Made by a program: the position numbers and the translations under genes. 64,000 bases of DNA. It comes from Streptomyces sp. NBC_01237 (GTDB taxonomy: Bacteria; Actinomycetota; Actinomycetes; Streptomycetales; Streptomycetaceae). The DNA lies in contig NZ_CP108508.1 of NCBI RefSeq assembly GCF_035917275.1, positions 4,464,001 to 4,528,000 of the forward strand. Reading direction: 5' to 3'. Shown here piece by piece: positions 57,088 to 64,000 of this stretch (within the stretch, counting starts at the first letter, position 1; every line of letters starts with the position of its first letter). The notes under the pieces were generated by a model, which ran no database searches, was not told where the DNA came from, and worked only from the letters and a program-made list of their open reading frames with translations.

Positions 57088-58476
57088 ATGACCTCCCCCA
57101 GTGAAGAACTGCTTCCCAGTACTCGGCGCGCCCTGCTGCACCGCACCGCCACCGCGCAGGTGGAAGGGCGTACGCCCTCACTCGTGGCCGCGGTCCAGCG
57201 GCAGGGACAGCCGGTCTGGAGCGGCGCGCGCAGCTGTGTCGAGGGGCATGCCCCGGATACCGATACGCAGTTCCGGATCGGCTCCATCACCAAGACGTTC
57301 ACCGCCGTGCTGGTGCTGAGGCTGCGCGACGAGGGCCTGATCCATCTGGACGACCAACTGGAGAAGCACCTTCCCGGCACCGGCGTGGGCAGCGCGACGG
57401 TCTTCCAGCTCCTCGGGCACAGCGCGGGCCTGGGGGCCGAGACGCCGGCTCCCTGGTGGGAGCGGACGCCGGGGACCAAGCGTCCCGAGCTCGCCGATGT
57501 CCTCGGTGAGCAGCCCCACATGCACCAGGCCGGCCATCGCCACCACTACTCCAACCCGGGTTACACCTTGCTCGGTTCACTGATCGAGGCGGTGCGCGGA
57601 GCGTCGTGGGAGGAGGTGCTGCGCCGCGAGATCCTGGAGCCGCTGGGCATGCACCGTACGACGGTCCGGCCGGAGGCACCGCACGCGGGCGGTTGGGCCG
57701 TGCACCCCTGGGCGGACGTCATGCTGCCCGAACCGGCGGAGGACCTCGGCCTGATGGCGCCGGCCGGTCAGCTCTGGTCGACCGCGGCCGATCTCCTCCG
57801 GTTCTCCGCCTTCCTCGCCGAGGGGGACGAGCGGGTGCTGCGGGCCGCCTCGGTGCGGGAGATGCGTGAACCGGCCGCACCGTCCGAGTCCGGTGACTGG
57901 TACGGCAATTACGGTCTCGGCCTCCAGGTCATCCGGCAGGACGAGCGCACTCTTGTCGGGCACACGGGGTCGCTGCCGGGCTTCCTCGCCGCGCTGTGGT
58001 TCAGCGTGGAGGACGACGTCGCCGCGGTCGTGCTCACCAACACGACGGCCGGGCTGCTCGCCGGTGTGGTGGCCGCCGACCTCGTGCAGATCGTCGCCGA
58101 GGCGGAGCCGCGCATCCCGGAGCCGTGGCGCCCGCTGCCCGAGGCCGAGGCCGACGCCGAGTTGGTGGCTCTGACCGGCCCTTGGTACTGGGGCACCCAC
58201 GCATTCGCGCTGAGGCTGGTCGCGGAACGGGGTCTGGAGTTGCAGCCCTTGCGTACCAGTGGTCGTGGTGCGGCCTTCCGTGCGGAGCCGGACGGGACCT
58301 GGACGGGCCTCAGCGGCTACTACGCGGGGGAGACCCTGCGCATCGTGCGCGCCGAGGACGGGACGGTGGACCACCTCGACCTGGGGTCGTTCGTCTTCAC
58401 CCGGGAGCCCTACGACGCGGGGGCGGCCGTTCCCGGCGGTGTGGACGAGGGCGGCTGGCGCGGGCTCGGCAGCTGA
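57088..58476 (+). CDS. Serine hydrolase, beta-lactamase class C/DD-peptidase fold
   Basis: 462 residues from ATG 57088. Catalytic SxxK is Ser66-Ile-Thr-Lys69 (RIGSITKTFTAVLVLRLRDEG), the YxN is Tyr154-Asn156 (HHYSNPGY), and HTG in LVGHTGSLPGFLAAL is the third motif. There is no signal peptide, so it is probably cytoplasmic and an esterase or peptidase rather than a secreted beta-lactamase. An about 130-residue C-terminal beta domain follows. It is convergent with the GNAT gene across a parS palindrome. Confidence 0.9.
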   Translation: MTSPSEELLPSTRRALLHRTATAQVEGRTPSLVAAVQRQGQPVWSGARSCVEGHAPDTDTQFRIGSITKTFTAVLVLRLRDEGLIHLDDQLEKHLPGTGVGSATVFQLLGHSAGLGAETPAPWWERTPGTKRPELADVLGEQPHMHQAGHRHHYSNPGYTLLGSLIEAVRGASWEEVLRREILEPLGMHRTTVRPEAPHAGGWAVHPWADVMLPEPAEDLGLMAPAGQLWSTAADLLRFSAFLAEGDERVLRAASVREMREPAAPSESGDWYGNYGLGLQVIRQDERTLVGHTGSLPGFLAALWFSVEDDVAAVVLTNTTAGLLAGVVAADLVQIVAEAEPRIPEPWRPLPEAEADAELVALTGPWYWGTHAFALRLVAERGLELQPLRTSGRGAAFRAEPDGTWTGLSGYYAGETLRIVRAEDGTVDHLDLGSFVFTREPYDAGAAVPGGVDEGGWRGLGS

Positions 58477-58482
58477 TCGTCC

Positions 58483-58516
58483 GAGGGTGCGTGTTTCACG
58501 TGAAACACGCACCCTC
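58483..58516. other. 34-bp palindrome with parS site 9 at its core
   Basis: parS GTTTCACGTGAAAC at 58493-58506 extended to a perfect 34-bp palindrome (arms start GAGGGTGCGT), seven bases after the hydrolase stop, between convergent genes. A likely combined parS and terminator. Confidence 0.9.
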
Positions 58517-58556
58517 CACTGGTGCCGGCGCCGATGAAGGGTGCCCGTTCGTTCGG

Positions 58557-59009
58557 TCAGAGCGTCAGTTTGAAGCCCACATGGCTGGCGGTGAACCCGA
58601 GCCGCTCGTAGAAGCGATGTGCGTCGGTACGGGTGACGTCCGATGTCAGCTGGACCAACTGGCACTCCTGGCGGCGGGATTCGTCCACGGCCCACTGGAT
58701 CAACTGGGTGCCGAGACCGCTGCCGCGCTCGTCGCCGTGGATGCGGACGCCCTCGATGATCGAGCGCGTGGCGCCGCGCCGGGACAGCCCGGGGACCACG
58801 GTCAGTTGCAGCGTCCCGACGACGCGGTCCTCGCGCACGGCAACGACAAGATGCTGGTTCGGGTCCTCGGCCAGCCGCTGGAACGCGGCCCGGTACGGAG
58901 TCAGGTCGTCGGGCGACTCGCGCTGTGCGCCCAGCGGGTCGTCGGCGAGCATGGCCACGACCGCCGCGAGGTCGTCGACAACAGCGGGACGTATCTCAAG
59001 ATCACTCAT
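58557..59009 (-). CDS. GNAT family N-acetyltransferase
   Basis: 150 residues from ATG 59009 (three more from 59018). Acetyl-CoA motif IIEGVRIHGDERGSGLGTQLIQWAVDESRRQ (R-G-x-G-x-G/A) and YERLGFTASHVGFKLTL at the end are typical. No ribosome binding site is visible, so the transcript may be leaderless. Substrate unknown. Confidence 0.88.
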   Translation of the reverse strand: MSDLEIRPAVVDDLAAVVAMLADDPLGAQRESPDDLTPYRAAFQRLAEDPNQHLVVAVREDRVVGTLQLTVVPGLSRRGATRSIIEGVRIHGDERGSGLGTQLIQWAVDESRRQECQLVQLTSDVTRTDAHRFYERLGFTASHVGFKLTL

Positions 59010-59037
59010 GATCGGCACAATACGCAGCTCGCGGGTG

Positions 59038-59496
59038 CTACACGGGGACCTTCAGCGCTTCGACCGTCCTGACGAGCGGGGCGAGCTCGGGGTTTTCGGC
59101 GGCCTCGTCCAGGGCGGCGCGCAGCGCGGTGTCATTGGTCGGCCGGGCCTCATCGAGCAGGGCGAGACCGGCGTCGGTGACGTCGGTGTAGATCCCGCGG
59201 CGGTCCGTGTCGCAGAGGTACCGGGTCAGCAGGCCGCGGTCCTCCAGGCGGGTGACCAGCCGGGTGGTGGCGCTCTGGCTCAGGACGACGGCGTCGGCGA
59301 CCTGCTTCATCTGGAGATGTCCGCCCGGCCCGCTGTGCTGCCGGCTCAGGACCCCCAGCAGCGAGTACTCCCGCACGCTGAGGCCGTGACCGGTCTGCAG
59401 TGCCCGTTCGATGTGCCCCTCGATCTTTCCGTGGAGCAGGGAGAGGGCGCACCAGCCCTGGGAGAGGGCGGTCAGTGCGGGGTCGGTCGCGGTCAT
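59038..59496 (-). CDS. MarR-family regulator
   Basis: 152 residues from ATG 59496 with GAGGAGAG upstream. The winged helix SVREYSLLGVLSRQHSGPGGHLQMKQVADAVVLSQSATTRLVTRLEDRGLLTRYLCDTDRRGIYTDVTDAG carries the MarR DxRG-type wing (DTDRRGIYTDVT). It diverges from an MFS exporter gene, the usual MarR target. Confidence 0.92.
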   Translation of the reverse strand: MTATDPALTALSQGWCALSLLHGKIEGHIERALQTGHGLSVREYSLLGVLSRQHSGPGGHLQMKQVADAVVLSQSATTRLVTRLEDRGLLTRYLCDTDRRGIYTDVTDAGLALLDEARPTNDTALRAALDEAAENPELAPLVRTVEALKVPV

Positions 59497-59545
59497 GGGT
59501 CTCTCCTCCGTGCGGGAGCTGCGTTCCTCCAGGATAGGGGACGTC

Positions 59546-59591
59546 TGCAATAGCCCGCGCTTGCAATTAACCAGCGTCTGCAATTATTGTG
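59546..59591. promoter_or_regulatory. Three TGCAAT repeats in the MarR/MFS divergent promoter
   Basis: TGCAAT at 59546-59551, 59562-59567 and 59579-59584, 16 and 17 bp apart, two of them extended as TGCAATTA. Near-helical spacing upstream of both genes suggests MarR binding. Confidence 0.5.
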
Positions 59592-59636
59592 GACGCTTGT
59601 TAGGCGCAGACGCAATCTTCAGGGAAGGTGAAACCC

Positions 59637-60878
59637 ATGCCGCTCGCGCTCCTCGCTCTCGCCATCGGGGCATTCGGTATCGGAACCACCGAGTTCGTGA
59701 TCATGGGGTTGCTCCCTGAGGTTGCCGCGGACTTCCAGGTGTCGATCCCCACCGCGGGCTTCCTCGTCACCGGTTACGCACTCGGTGTCGTGCTCGGCGC
59801 TCCGCTGATGACGATGCTGGGCACCCGGGTCACCCGTAAACGCATGCTGATGCTCCTGATGGGGCTGTTCATCGTGGGCAACGTGGTGTCCGCCGTCGCC
59901 CCGGTCTTCGGCGTCATGCTCGCCGGACGGGTGATCGCCTCGCTCGCCCACGGAGCCTTCTTCGGCATCGGATCGGTCGTCGCGGCCGATCTGGTCGCCC
60001 CGCAGAAGAAGGCCGGGGCCATCGCCATGATGTTCACCGGGCTCACCGTCGCCAATGTGGTCGGTGTACCGCTCGGCACCTTCATCGGACAGACCGCCGG
60101 CTGGCGGACCACGTTCTTCATCGTCGCCGGACTCGGCGTGATCGGTCTTCTCGGTGTGGCGAAACTCGTACCCGACCAGCCCAGGGCCGAAGGCGTACGC
60201 ATCCGTCATGAACTGGCCGCGTTCCGCAACGTCCAGGTCCTGCTCGCGATGGCGATGACCGTCCTGGGCTTCGGCGGAGTCTTCGCCGCGATCACCTACA
60301 TCACCCCGATGATGACCGAGGTCGCCGGATACTCCACGTCCTCCGTCACCTGGCTGCTGGTTCTCTTCGGGCTCGGCATGGTCGGTGGCAATCTGATCGG
60401 CGGAAAGTTCGCCGACCGCCACCTGATGCCGCTGCTGTACGTGTCGCTCGGCGCGCTCGCCGTGGTGCTGGGTCTGTTCACCATGACCGCCCACAACAAG
60501 ATCGCCGCAGCCGTCACCGTCGTGCTGATCGGCGCCCTGGGCTTCGCGACCGTGCCACCACTGCAGAAGCGGGTTCTCGACCAGGCAGCGGGTGCGCCCA
60601 CCCTCGCCTCCGCCGTCAACATCGGAGCCTTCAACCTCGGCAACGCCCTGTCCGCCTGGCTCGGCGGACTCGTGATCGCCGCGGGCCTCGGCTACACCGC
60701 ACCCAACTGGGTCGGCGCCGCGCTCGCCGCCTCCGCCCTGGTGCTGGCCGTCGTCTCCAGCACCCTGGAGCGCCGCACCGCCGTCCGCGGCCGGATCGTC
60801 GCCGCGCACACCCCCGAACCGGTGGCCGTCGCCGCGCACAGCCCCGAGCCGGTGGCCGTCCCCGCGACCCGTCCCTGA
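59637..60878 (+). CDS. MFS transporter, DHA1 (AraJ-like)
   Basis: 413 residues from ATG 59637 with GGAAGGTG upstream. Twelve helices; PLALLALAIGAFGIGTTEFVIMGLLPEVAADFQVSIPTAGFLVTGYALGVVLGAP is the standard start of drug:H+ antiporter family 1, and motif A is GTRVTRKRMLMLLMGLF. Likely exports small toxic compounds under the divergent MarR. The last 30 residues are a Pro/Val/Ala tail with a duplicated HxPEPVAV. Confidence 0.92.
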   Translation: MPLALLALAIGAFGIGTTEFVIMGLLPEVAADFQVSIPTAGFLVTGYALGVVLGAPLMTMLGTRVTRKRMLMLLMGLFIVGNVVSAVAPVFGVMLAGRVIASLAHGAFFGIGSVVAADLVAPQKKAGAIAMMFTGLTVANVVGVPLGTFIGQTAGWRTTFFIVAGLGVIGLLGVAKLVPDQPRAEGVRIRHELAAFRNVQVLLAMAMTVLGFGGVFAAITYITPMMTEVAGYSTSSVTWLLVLFGLGMVGGNLIGGKFADRHLMPLLYVSLGALAVVLGLFTMTAHNKIAAAVTVVLIGALGFATVPPLQKRVLDQAAGAPTLASAVNIGAFNLGNALSAWLGGLVIAAGLGYTAPNWVGAALAASALVLAVVSSTLERRTAVRGRIVAAHTPEPVAVAAHSPEPVAVPATRP

Positions 60879-60995
60879 ACCCCCGCCCCACCGGCGGGCG
60901 CGGCCCTCACCGCACACCCGCGCCCAGCACGCCACACGACGCGCACCCCCCATGTATCACGCACCACGCACCACGTACCGACAGGAGCAGTCCCC

Positions 60996-61427
60996 ATGAG
61001 CACCACCACCCCCACCACCGTCGTTGCCCCGCTGACCATCCAGGATGCCGAGGCACTGGTCGAGGCGGCCCGTACCGCCGCCGAGGCCGCAGGTGTCACC
61101 GTCGCCGTCACCGTTCTCGACGCGGGCGGTCATCCGCTGGCCTTCCGGCGGGACGACCGGGCCGTACTCATCGCGGGCGAGACCAGCACCCGCAAGGCGT
61201 ACACGGCGCTTCAGCTGAACGCTCCCACCGCGGACCTCGTCGACGCGGTTCAGCCCGGCGGGCTCTTCCACACGCTGCCGACCGCGCTCGACCGGCCGCT
61301 GCTCTTCATCGCGGGCGGCGTTCCCGTCCGCCGTGACGGCCGGCTGGTCGGGGCCATCGGTGTCGGCGGAGGCGCACCCGAGCAGGACCACGGGTTCGCG
61401 TCGGCTGCCGCGGACGCACTCCTCTGA
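60996..61427 (+). CDS. HbpS/GlcG-like (DUF336) protein
   Basis: 143 residues. LTIQDAEALVEAARTAAEAAGVTVAVTVLDAGGHPLAFRRDD and STRKAYTALQLNAPTADL...GGVPVRRDGRLVGAIGVGGGAPEQDHGFASAAADAL are the DUF336 fold. Relatives include the Streptomyces heme-binding HbpS and the GlcG proteins. There is no signal peptide here, so a cytoplasmic role is likely. It follows the MFS gene by 117 bp and may be co-expressed with it. Confidence 0.9.
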   Translation: MSTTTPTTVVAPLTIQDAEALVEAARTAAEAAGVTVAVTVLDAGGHPLAFRRDDRAVLIAGETSTRKAYTALQLNAPTADLVDAVQPGGLFHTLPTALDRPLLFIAGGVPVRRDGRLVGAIGVGGGAPEQDHGFASAAADALL

Positions 61428-61451
61428 CAGCCGCCCCTCGGCGGCGCCCCG

Positions 61452-62339
61452 TCAGCCCGTCGCGACGGTCAGCGGGGCGAAGCGGCGGGCCCAGTCACCC
61501 GGCAGGCCGGGGTTCCCGTACGTCATCACAGCCGTACGGGAGCCCTGCTCCAGGCCGTGCTCCTCGAACCAGCCGAGCAGCTCCTCGTGGCGTGCGTCGA
61601 TATCCGCCCGCAGGGGGCGGTCCGTCGTCGCGGCGAGCGAGCTGACGAGTGCCTTGGCCGTGGCCGTGTCCCGAGCGATCAACGGGCCGAGCGCATGGGC
61701 GTTTCCACTGGGCCAGAGTGCCGCGTAGCCGATGAGCTCGCCGTCGGCTTCCGCGACCCGCAGCCGGTCGGAGAATGCCGGGAGCCGGGCGATGATGTGG
61801 GTCCGGTCGGTACCGAAGACCGCGAGGTCCAGCCTGACCATGGCCCGAAGGTCGTCCGCCGAGGCCGGGCGGGTGGTCACGGCGGACGGGACCGTGGCGG
61901 CACCGCTCGCCCCGCCGTCCGGCCGGAAATAGCCGCTGACGCGCTCCGCCCGGCCCACGACCCCGAAACCGAGCTGTTCGTACAGCGGCTGCCCCTGGGC
62001 TGTCGCGTACAGCGAGAGAGGCGTGCTTCCGGCGGCCTCGATCACGTACCGCATCAGGTTCCGTGCGACTCCCTGCCGGGCGTAGCGTCCGGCTACGAGC
62101 AGCATGCCGATGGCGGAGAGCCGAGGCCCGTACGAGGTCACCACGCAGGCTCCCACCAGGCCCTTGCCGTCGGGGGCATCGATGCCGTACCCCGTACCGG
62201 CGGAGAGCAGCAGGCCCCATCGGTGCTCGTCGCGTGGCCACCCGCGGTCCTCGCAGAGATCCGCGCAGGCGACCAGGTCGCCCCGGGTGAGACGTCGGAT
62301 GGGCAGTTCGGCGAGCGGCCGGGGCAGTGGGCGGTGCAT
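61452..62339 (-). CDS. GNAT family N-acetyltransferase, two-domain
   Basis: 295 residues with two GNAT-like halves. The first has the acetyl-CoA motif IGMLLVAGRYARQGVARNLMRYVIEAAG, the second VAEADGELIGYAALWPSGNAHALGPLIARDTATAKALVSSL. The N-terminal PIRRLTRGDLVACADLCEDRGWPRDEHRWGLLL opening is typical of this duplicated group. It lies five bases after the next membrane-protein gene in the same direction, so the two are likely coupled. Substrate unknown. Confidence 0.88.
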   Translation of the reverse strand: MHRPLPRPLAELPIRRLTRGDLVACADLCEDRGWPRDEHRWGLLLSAGTGYGIDAPDGKGLVGACVVTSYGPRLSAIGMLLVAGRYARQGVARNLMRYVIEAAGSTPLSLYATAQGQPLYEQLGFGVVGRAERVSGYFRPDGGASGAATVPSAVTTRPASADDLRAMVRLDLAVFGTDRTHIIARLPAFSDRLRVAEADGELIGYAALWPSGNAHALGPLIARDTATAKALVSSLAATTDRPLRADIDARHEELLGWFEEHGLEQGSRTAVMTYGNPGLPGDWARRFAPLTVATG

Positions 62340-62344
62340 GAAGG

Positions 62345-62881
62345 TCAGGCTGTCCGATGCGGTGATCGCTCGTCCACCGTTTTGGCGGAACTGGCCGAGA
62401 CCCGCAGGCGCCGGCCGCGCTGGGTCTGCCCCCAGGGCTTGAGCACCGAGATGGCCGTGATGGAGAGGTAGGTGGCCGTGGCCACCGAAGGCGCGATGAT
62501 CAGATCGATGTCCACGACGCCGCTGGTGGCAGCCTCGTCGATCCCGGGGCGCAGCGAGAAGACCGACAGTCCCGCCGTGATCAGGGTCAGCCAGAACTTC
62601 GTCCAGACCCAGCGATGACGCGCGAGCCCCCAGGGGGTGCCGAGGGCCAGCACCAGGCCGCTGAGGAGCGAGAGGAGGGCCACCGGGATCACCAGCCAGT
62701 CCCCGAAGATCTTCATGGCGCGGGTGGCCGCCTGAGCGGTGCCGGCATCCCCGGTGACGAACGCCGCGACACCGAGAGTCAGCAGACCGACGGTGAGTCC
62801 GAGCCAGCTCACGGAGACGGCGACATGGGCGACGAGGAGACCCCGGCGAACGGGACGCTTGAGTGGTTTCACGTGAAACAC
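62345..62881 (-). CDS. Integral membrane protein (possibly DUF2269-like)
   Basis: 178 residues from the GTG at 62881, which lies partly inside parS site 10; longer (from 62989) or shorter (from 62872) starts are possible and none has a good ribosome binding site. Four membrane helices: LLVAHVAVSVSWLGLTVGLLTLGVAAFV, DWLVIPVALLSLLSGLVLALG, FWLTLITAGLSVFSL and VVDIDLIIAPSVATATYLSITAISVL. The first helix pair with HVAVSVSWLG recalls the DUF2269 family of haem- or quinone-type membrane proteins; function unknown. It is followed by the GNAT gene. Confidence 0.7.
   Translation of the reverse strand: MFHVKPLKRPVRRGLLVAHVAVSVSWLGLTVGLLTLGVAAFVTGDAGTAQAATRAMKIFGDWLVIPVALLSLLSGLVLALGTPWGLARHRWVWTKFWLTLITAGLSVFSLRPGIDEAATSGVVDIDLIIAPSVATATYLSITAISVLKPWGQTQRGRRLRVSASSAKTVDERSPHRTA
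62866..62879. other. parS site 10 (start of the membrane protein gene)
   Basis: Perfect GTTTCACGTGAAAC at the very beginning of the membrane-protein gene; if GTG 62881 is the start, parS encodes residues 1-5 (V/M-F-H-V-K). Confidence 0.95.
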
Positions 62882-63066
62882 GGTGCCAAGCGCGGAGGGA
62901 CCGGTCGTCTGCCGACGGGAGTATCCGCCTGTACTGAACTCGGCGTACGTACGCGGCCCGCGGGCTCGGGCGCAGAGAGCGCTGCTCATGCAGCCGGACA
63001 GCAGAGCGCCGCGACTGGAGGCTCCGATGTCCGTGGCTCCCGCTCGCTGTTCCCGCCCGCGCCGCC

Positions 63067-63546
63067 TCAGCCCAGGTCGGGCGCGTGCATGGCCCGTACC
63101 CCTTCGATATTGCCGTCCAGATAGTGCCGCAGCGACAGCGGTACGAGATGGACCGCGGCGATCCCGACCCTGCTGAAGGGCACCCGGACGATCTCGTACT
63201 CCCCGCAGGGCTCGTCGATCTCGGGGCCGTGGCGGCGCGACGGGTCCATCGACTCCAGTCGGCAGACGAAGAAGTGCTGAACCTTCACGCCGGTCACCCC
63301 GCCGTCCGCGATGTGCTCGACGGTATCGACGAAACAGGGCACCACATCGACGACCTTGGCACCGAGCTCTTCGTCGACCTCGCGGTGCAGGGCGTCCACG
63401 ACGGTGGCGTCCTCCGGTTCGACCCCGCCGCCGGGCGTGAGCCAGTACGGATCCACCCCCGGCTTGGTGCGTTTGATGAGGACGAGGTCCTCACCGTCGA
63501 GCAGGATGGCACGTGCGGTGCGCTTGACCACAGGACGTTCGGTCAT
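63067..63546 (-). CDS. Nudix hydrolase
   Basis: 159 residues from ATG 63546. Starts TERPVVKRTARAILLDGEDLVLIKRT and has a Nudix box GGGVEPEDATVVDALHREVDEELGAKV, with two extra residues between the first Glu and the REVDEELG core. It hydrolyses a nucleoside-diphosphate-linked substrate; which one cannot be inferred. The gene stands alone. Confidence 0.9.
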   Translation of the reverse strand: MTERPVVKRTARAILLDGEDLVLIKRTKPGVDPYWLTPGGGVEPEDATVVDALHREVDEELGAKVVDVVPCFVDTVEHIADGGVTGVKVQHFFVCRLESMDPSRRHGPEIDEPCGEYEIVRVPFSRVGIAAVHLVPLSLRHYLDGNIEGVRAMHAPDLG

Positions 63547-63598
63547 GGCAAGAGCGTGGCCCGGGAAACGGGTTCTGAAACGCCCGCCGCCCGTCGGG

Positions 63599-64000
63599 TC
63601 ACCAGGCGACAGCGGCGCGGACCAGCCATTCGTGCGCCCGCGAGATGTGCGGCAGGGCGAGCGTGCCGGTCCGTACGGCCACGAAGTACGTGCGCAGCGG
63701 CGGGACCGGGGGGTCGAGCAGGGCCACGACCTCACCCCGCTCCAGCGCCCGCTCACAGAGGTAGCGCGGCAGGACGGCGAGCCCGGCACCCGCCACCGCG
63801 CACTCCAGGACCGCCCGCAGGTCCGGAGCGATGACGGTGGCGGACGCGGCGGGCCGGCTGTCGAAGACGGCGGCCCAGTAACGGGAGACGAGCGGCAGGC
63901 TCTCGTGCACCTCGACCACCGGCAGTTGCTCCAGCACCACGGGGCCCTTGTGCCGCAGCGTTCCGGGTCCCAGCCGCCCGGCCCAGCGGGGCGCGGCCAC
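63599..64000 (-). CDS. LysR-family regulator, C-terminal part (5' end outside window)
   Basis: The frame is open to the right edge, so the helix-turn-helix is outside. The visible 133 residues match the substrate-binding domain: LPVVEVHESLPLVSRYWAAVFDSRPAASATVIAPDLRAVLECAVAGAGLAVLPRYLCERALERGEVVALLDPPVPPLRTYFVAVR is the second lobe with the AGxGLAVLP motif. Target genes lie beyond the window. Confidence 0.88.
   Translation of the reverse strand: MAAPRWAGRLGPGTLRHKGPVVLEQLPVVEVHESLPLVSRYWAAVFDSRPAASATVIAPDLRAVLECAVAGAGLAVLPRYLCERALERGEVVALLDPPVPPLRTYFVAVRTGTLALPHISRAHEWLVRAAVAW

Overview
This window is the replication-origin region of a high-GC actinomycete, almost certainly a Streptomyces. 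The evidence is the gene order gyrA-gyrB-DUF721-recF-gnd-dnaN-oriC-dnaA-rpmH-rnpA-yidD-yidC-jag-rsmG-parA-parB, an oriC packed with TTGTCCACA-type DnaA boxes, frequent GTG starts, very high third-position GC, a DnaA with a long Gln/Gly/Pro-rich linker, and ten copies of the actinobacterial parS sequence GTTTCACGTGAAAC.

Layout. 1-4160: the tail of a Ser/Thr kinase, a secreted membrane-anchored protein, two tiny conserved proteins and a tRNA-Ile. 4230-14178 (all leftward): DUF3566 protein, gyrA, gyrB, DUF721/DciA-like, recF, gnd and dnaN. 14179-15327: oriC. At its dnaN-proximal edge sit two abutting DnaA boxes, a GC block and four TAG/CTA triplets, matching a basal unwinding (DnaA-trio) layout. 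15328-17145: dnaA, followed by a strong terminator that separates it from oriC. 17527-23518 (rightward): rpmH-rnpA-yidD-yidC-jag-rsmG, then parAB. 23676-35884: a GNAT protein, trxBA, an ECF sigma/anti-sigma pair, a MurJ lipid II flippase with a separate pseudokinase partner, a large DUF6049-type secreted protein and the CCA-adding enzyme. The sigma/anti-sigma/thioredoxin/MurJ/CCA block has the same neighbours as in mycobacteria. 35976-46808: an MFS permease, the padR-ino1 operon with a 33-bp palindromic operator, a class A penicillin-binding protein, a GT87 membrane glycosyltransferase, an alanine-racemase-fold protein with FemX, and a small membrane protein. 47087-48826: rpsF-ssb-rpsR-rplI. 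Then come a MATE exporter and dnaB, with four DnaA boxes upstream of dnaB.

52455-64000 is more accessory in content: a NADAR-domain protein, a TetR/TetX-like monooxygenase divergon, a TetR/RibD-fold reductase divergon, a serine hydrolase, GNAT proteins, a MarR/MFS/HbpS-like cluster, a membrane protein, a Nudix hydrolase and the C-terminal part of a LysR regulator cut by the right edge.

The genes couple replication (DnaA, DnaN, DnaB, gyrase, SSB, RecF), segregation (ParA, ParB, parS), membrane-protein insertion, cell-wall synthesis (MurJ, PBP, FemX) and inositol/thiol redox metabolism. The least expected structural feature is that several parS sites are the exact core of 34-36 bp perfect palindromes, or abut terminator hairpins, between genes. 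This suggests combined parS/terminator elements.
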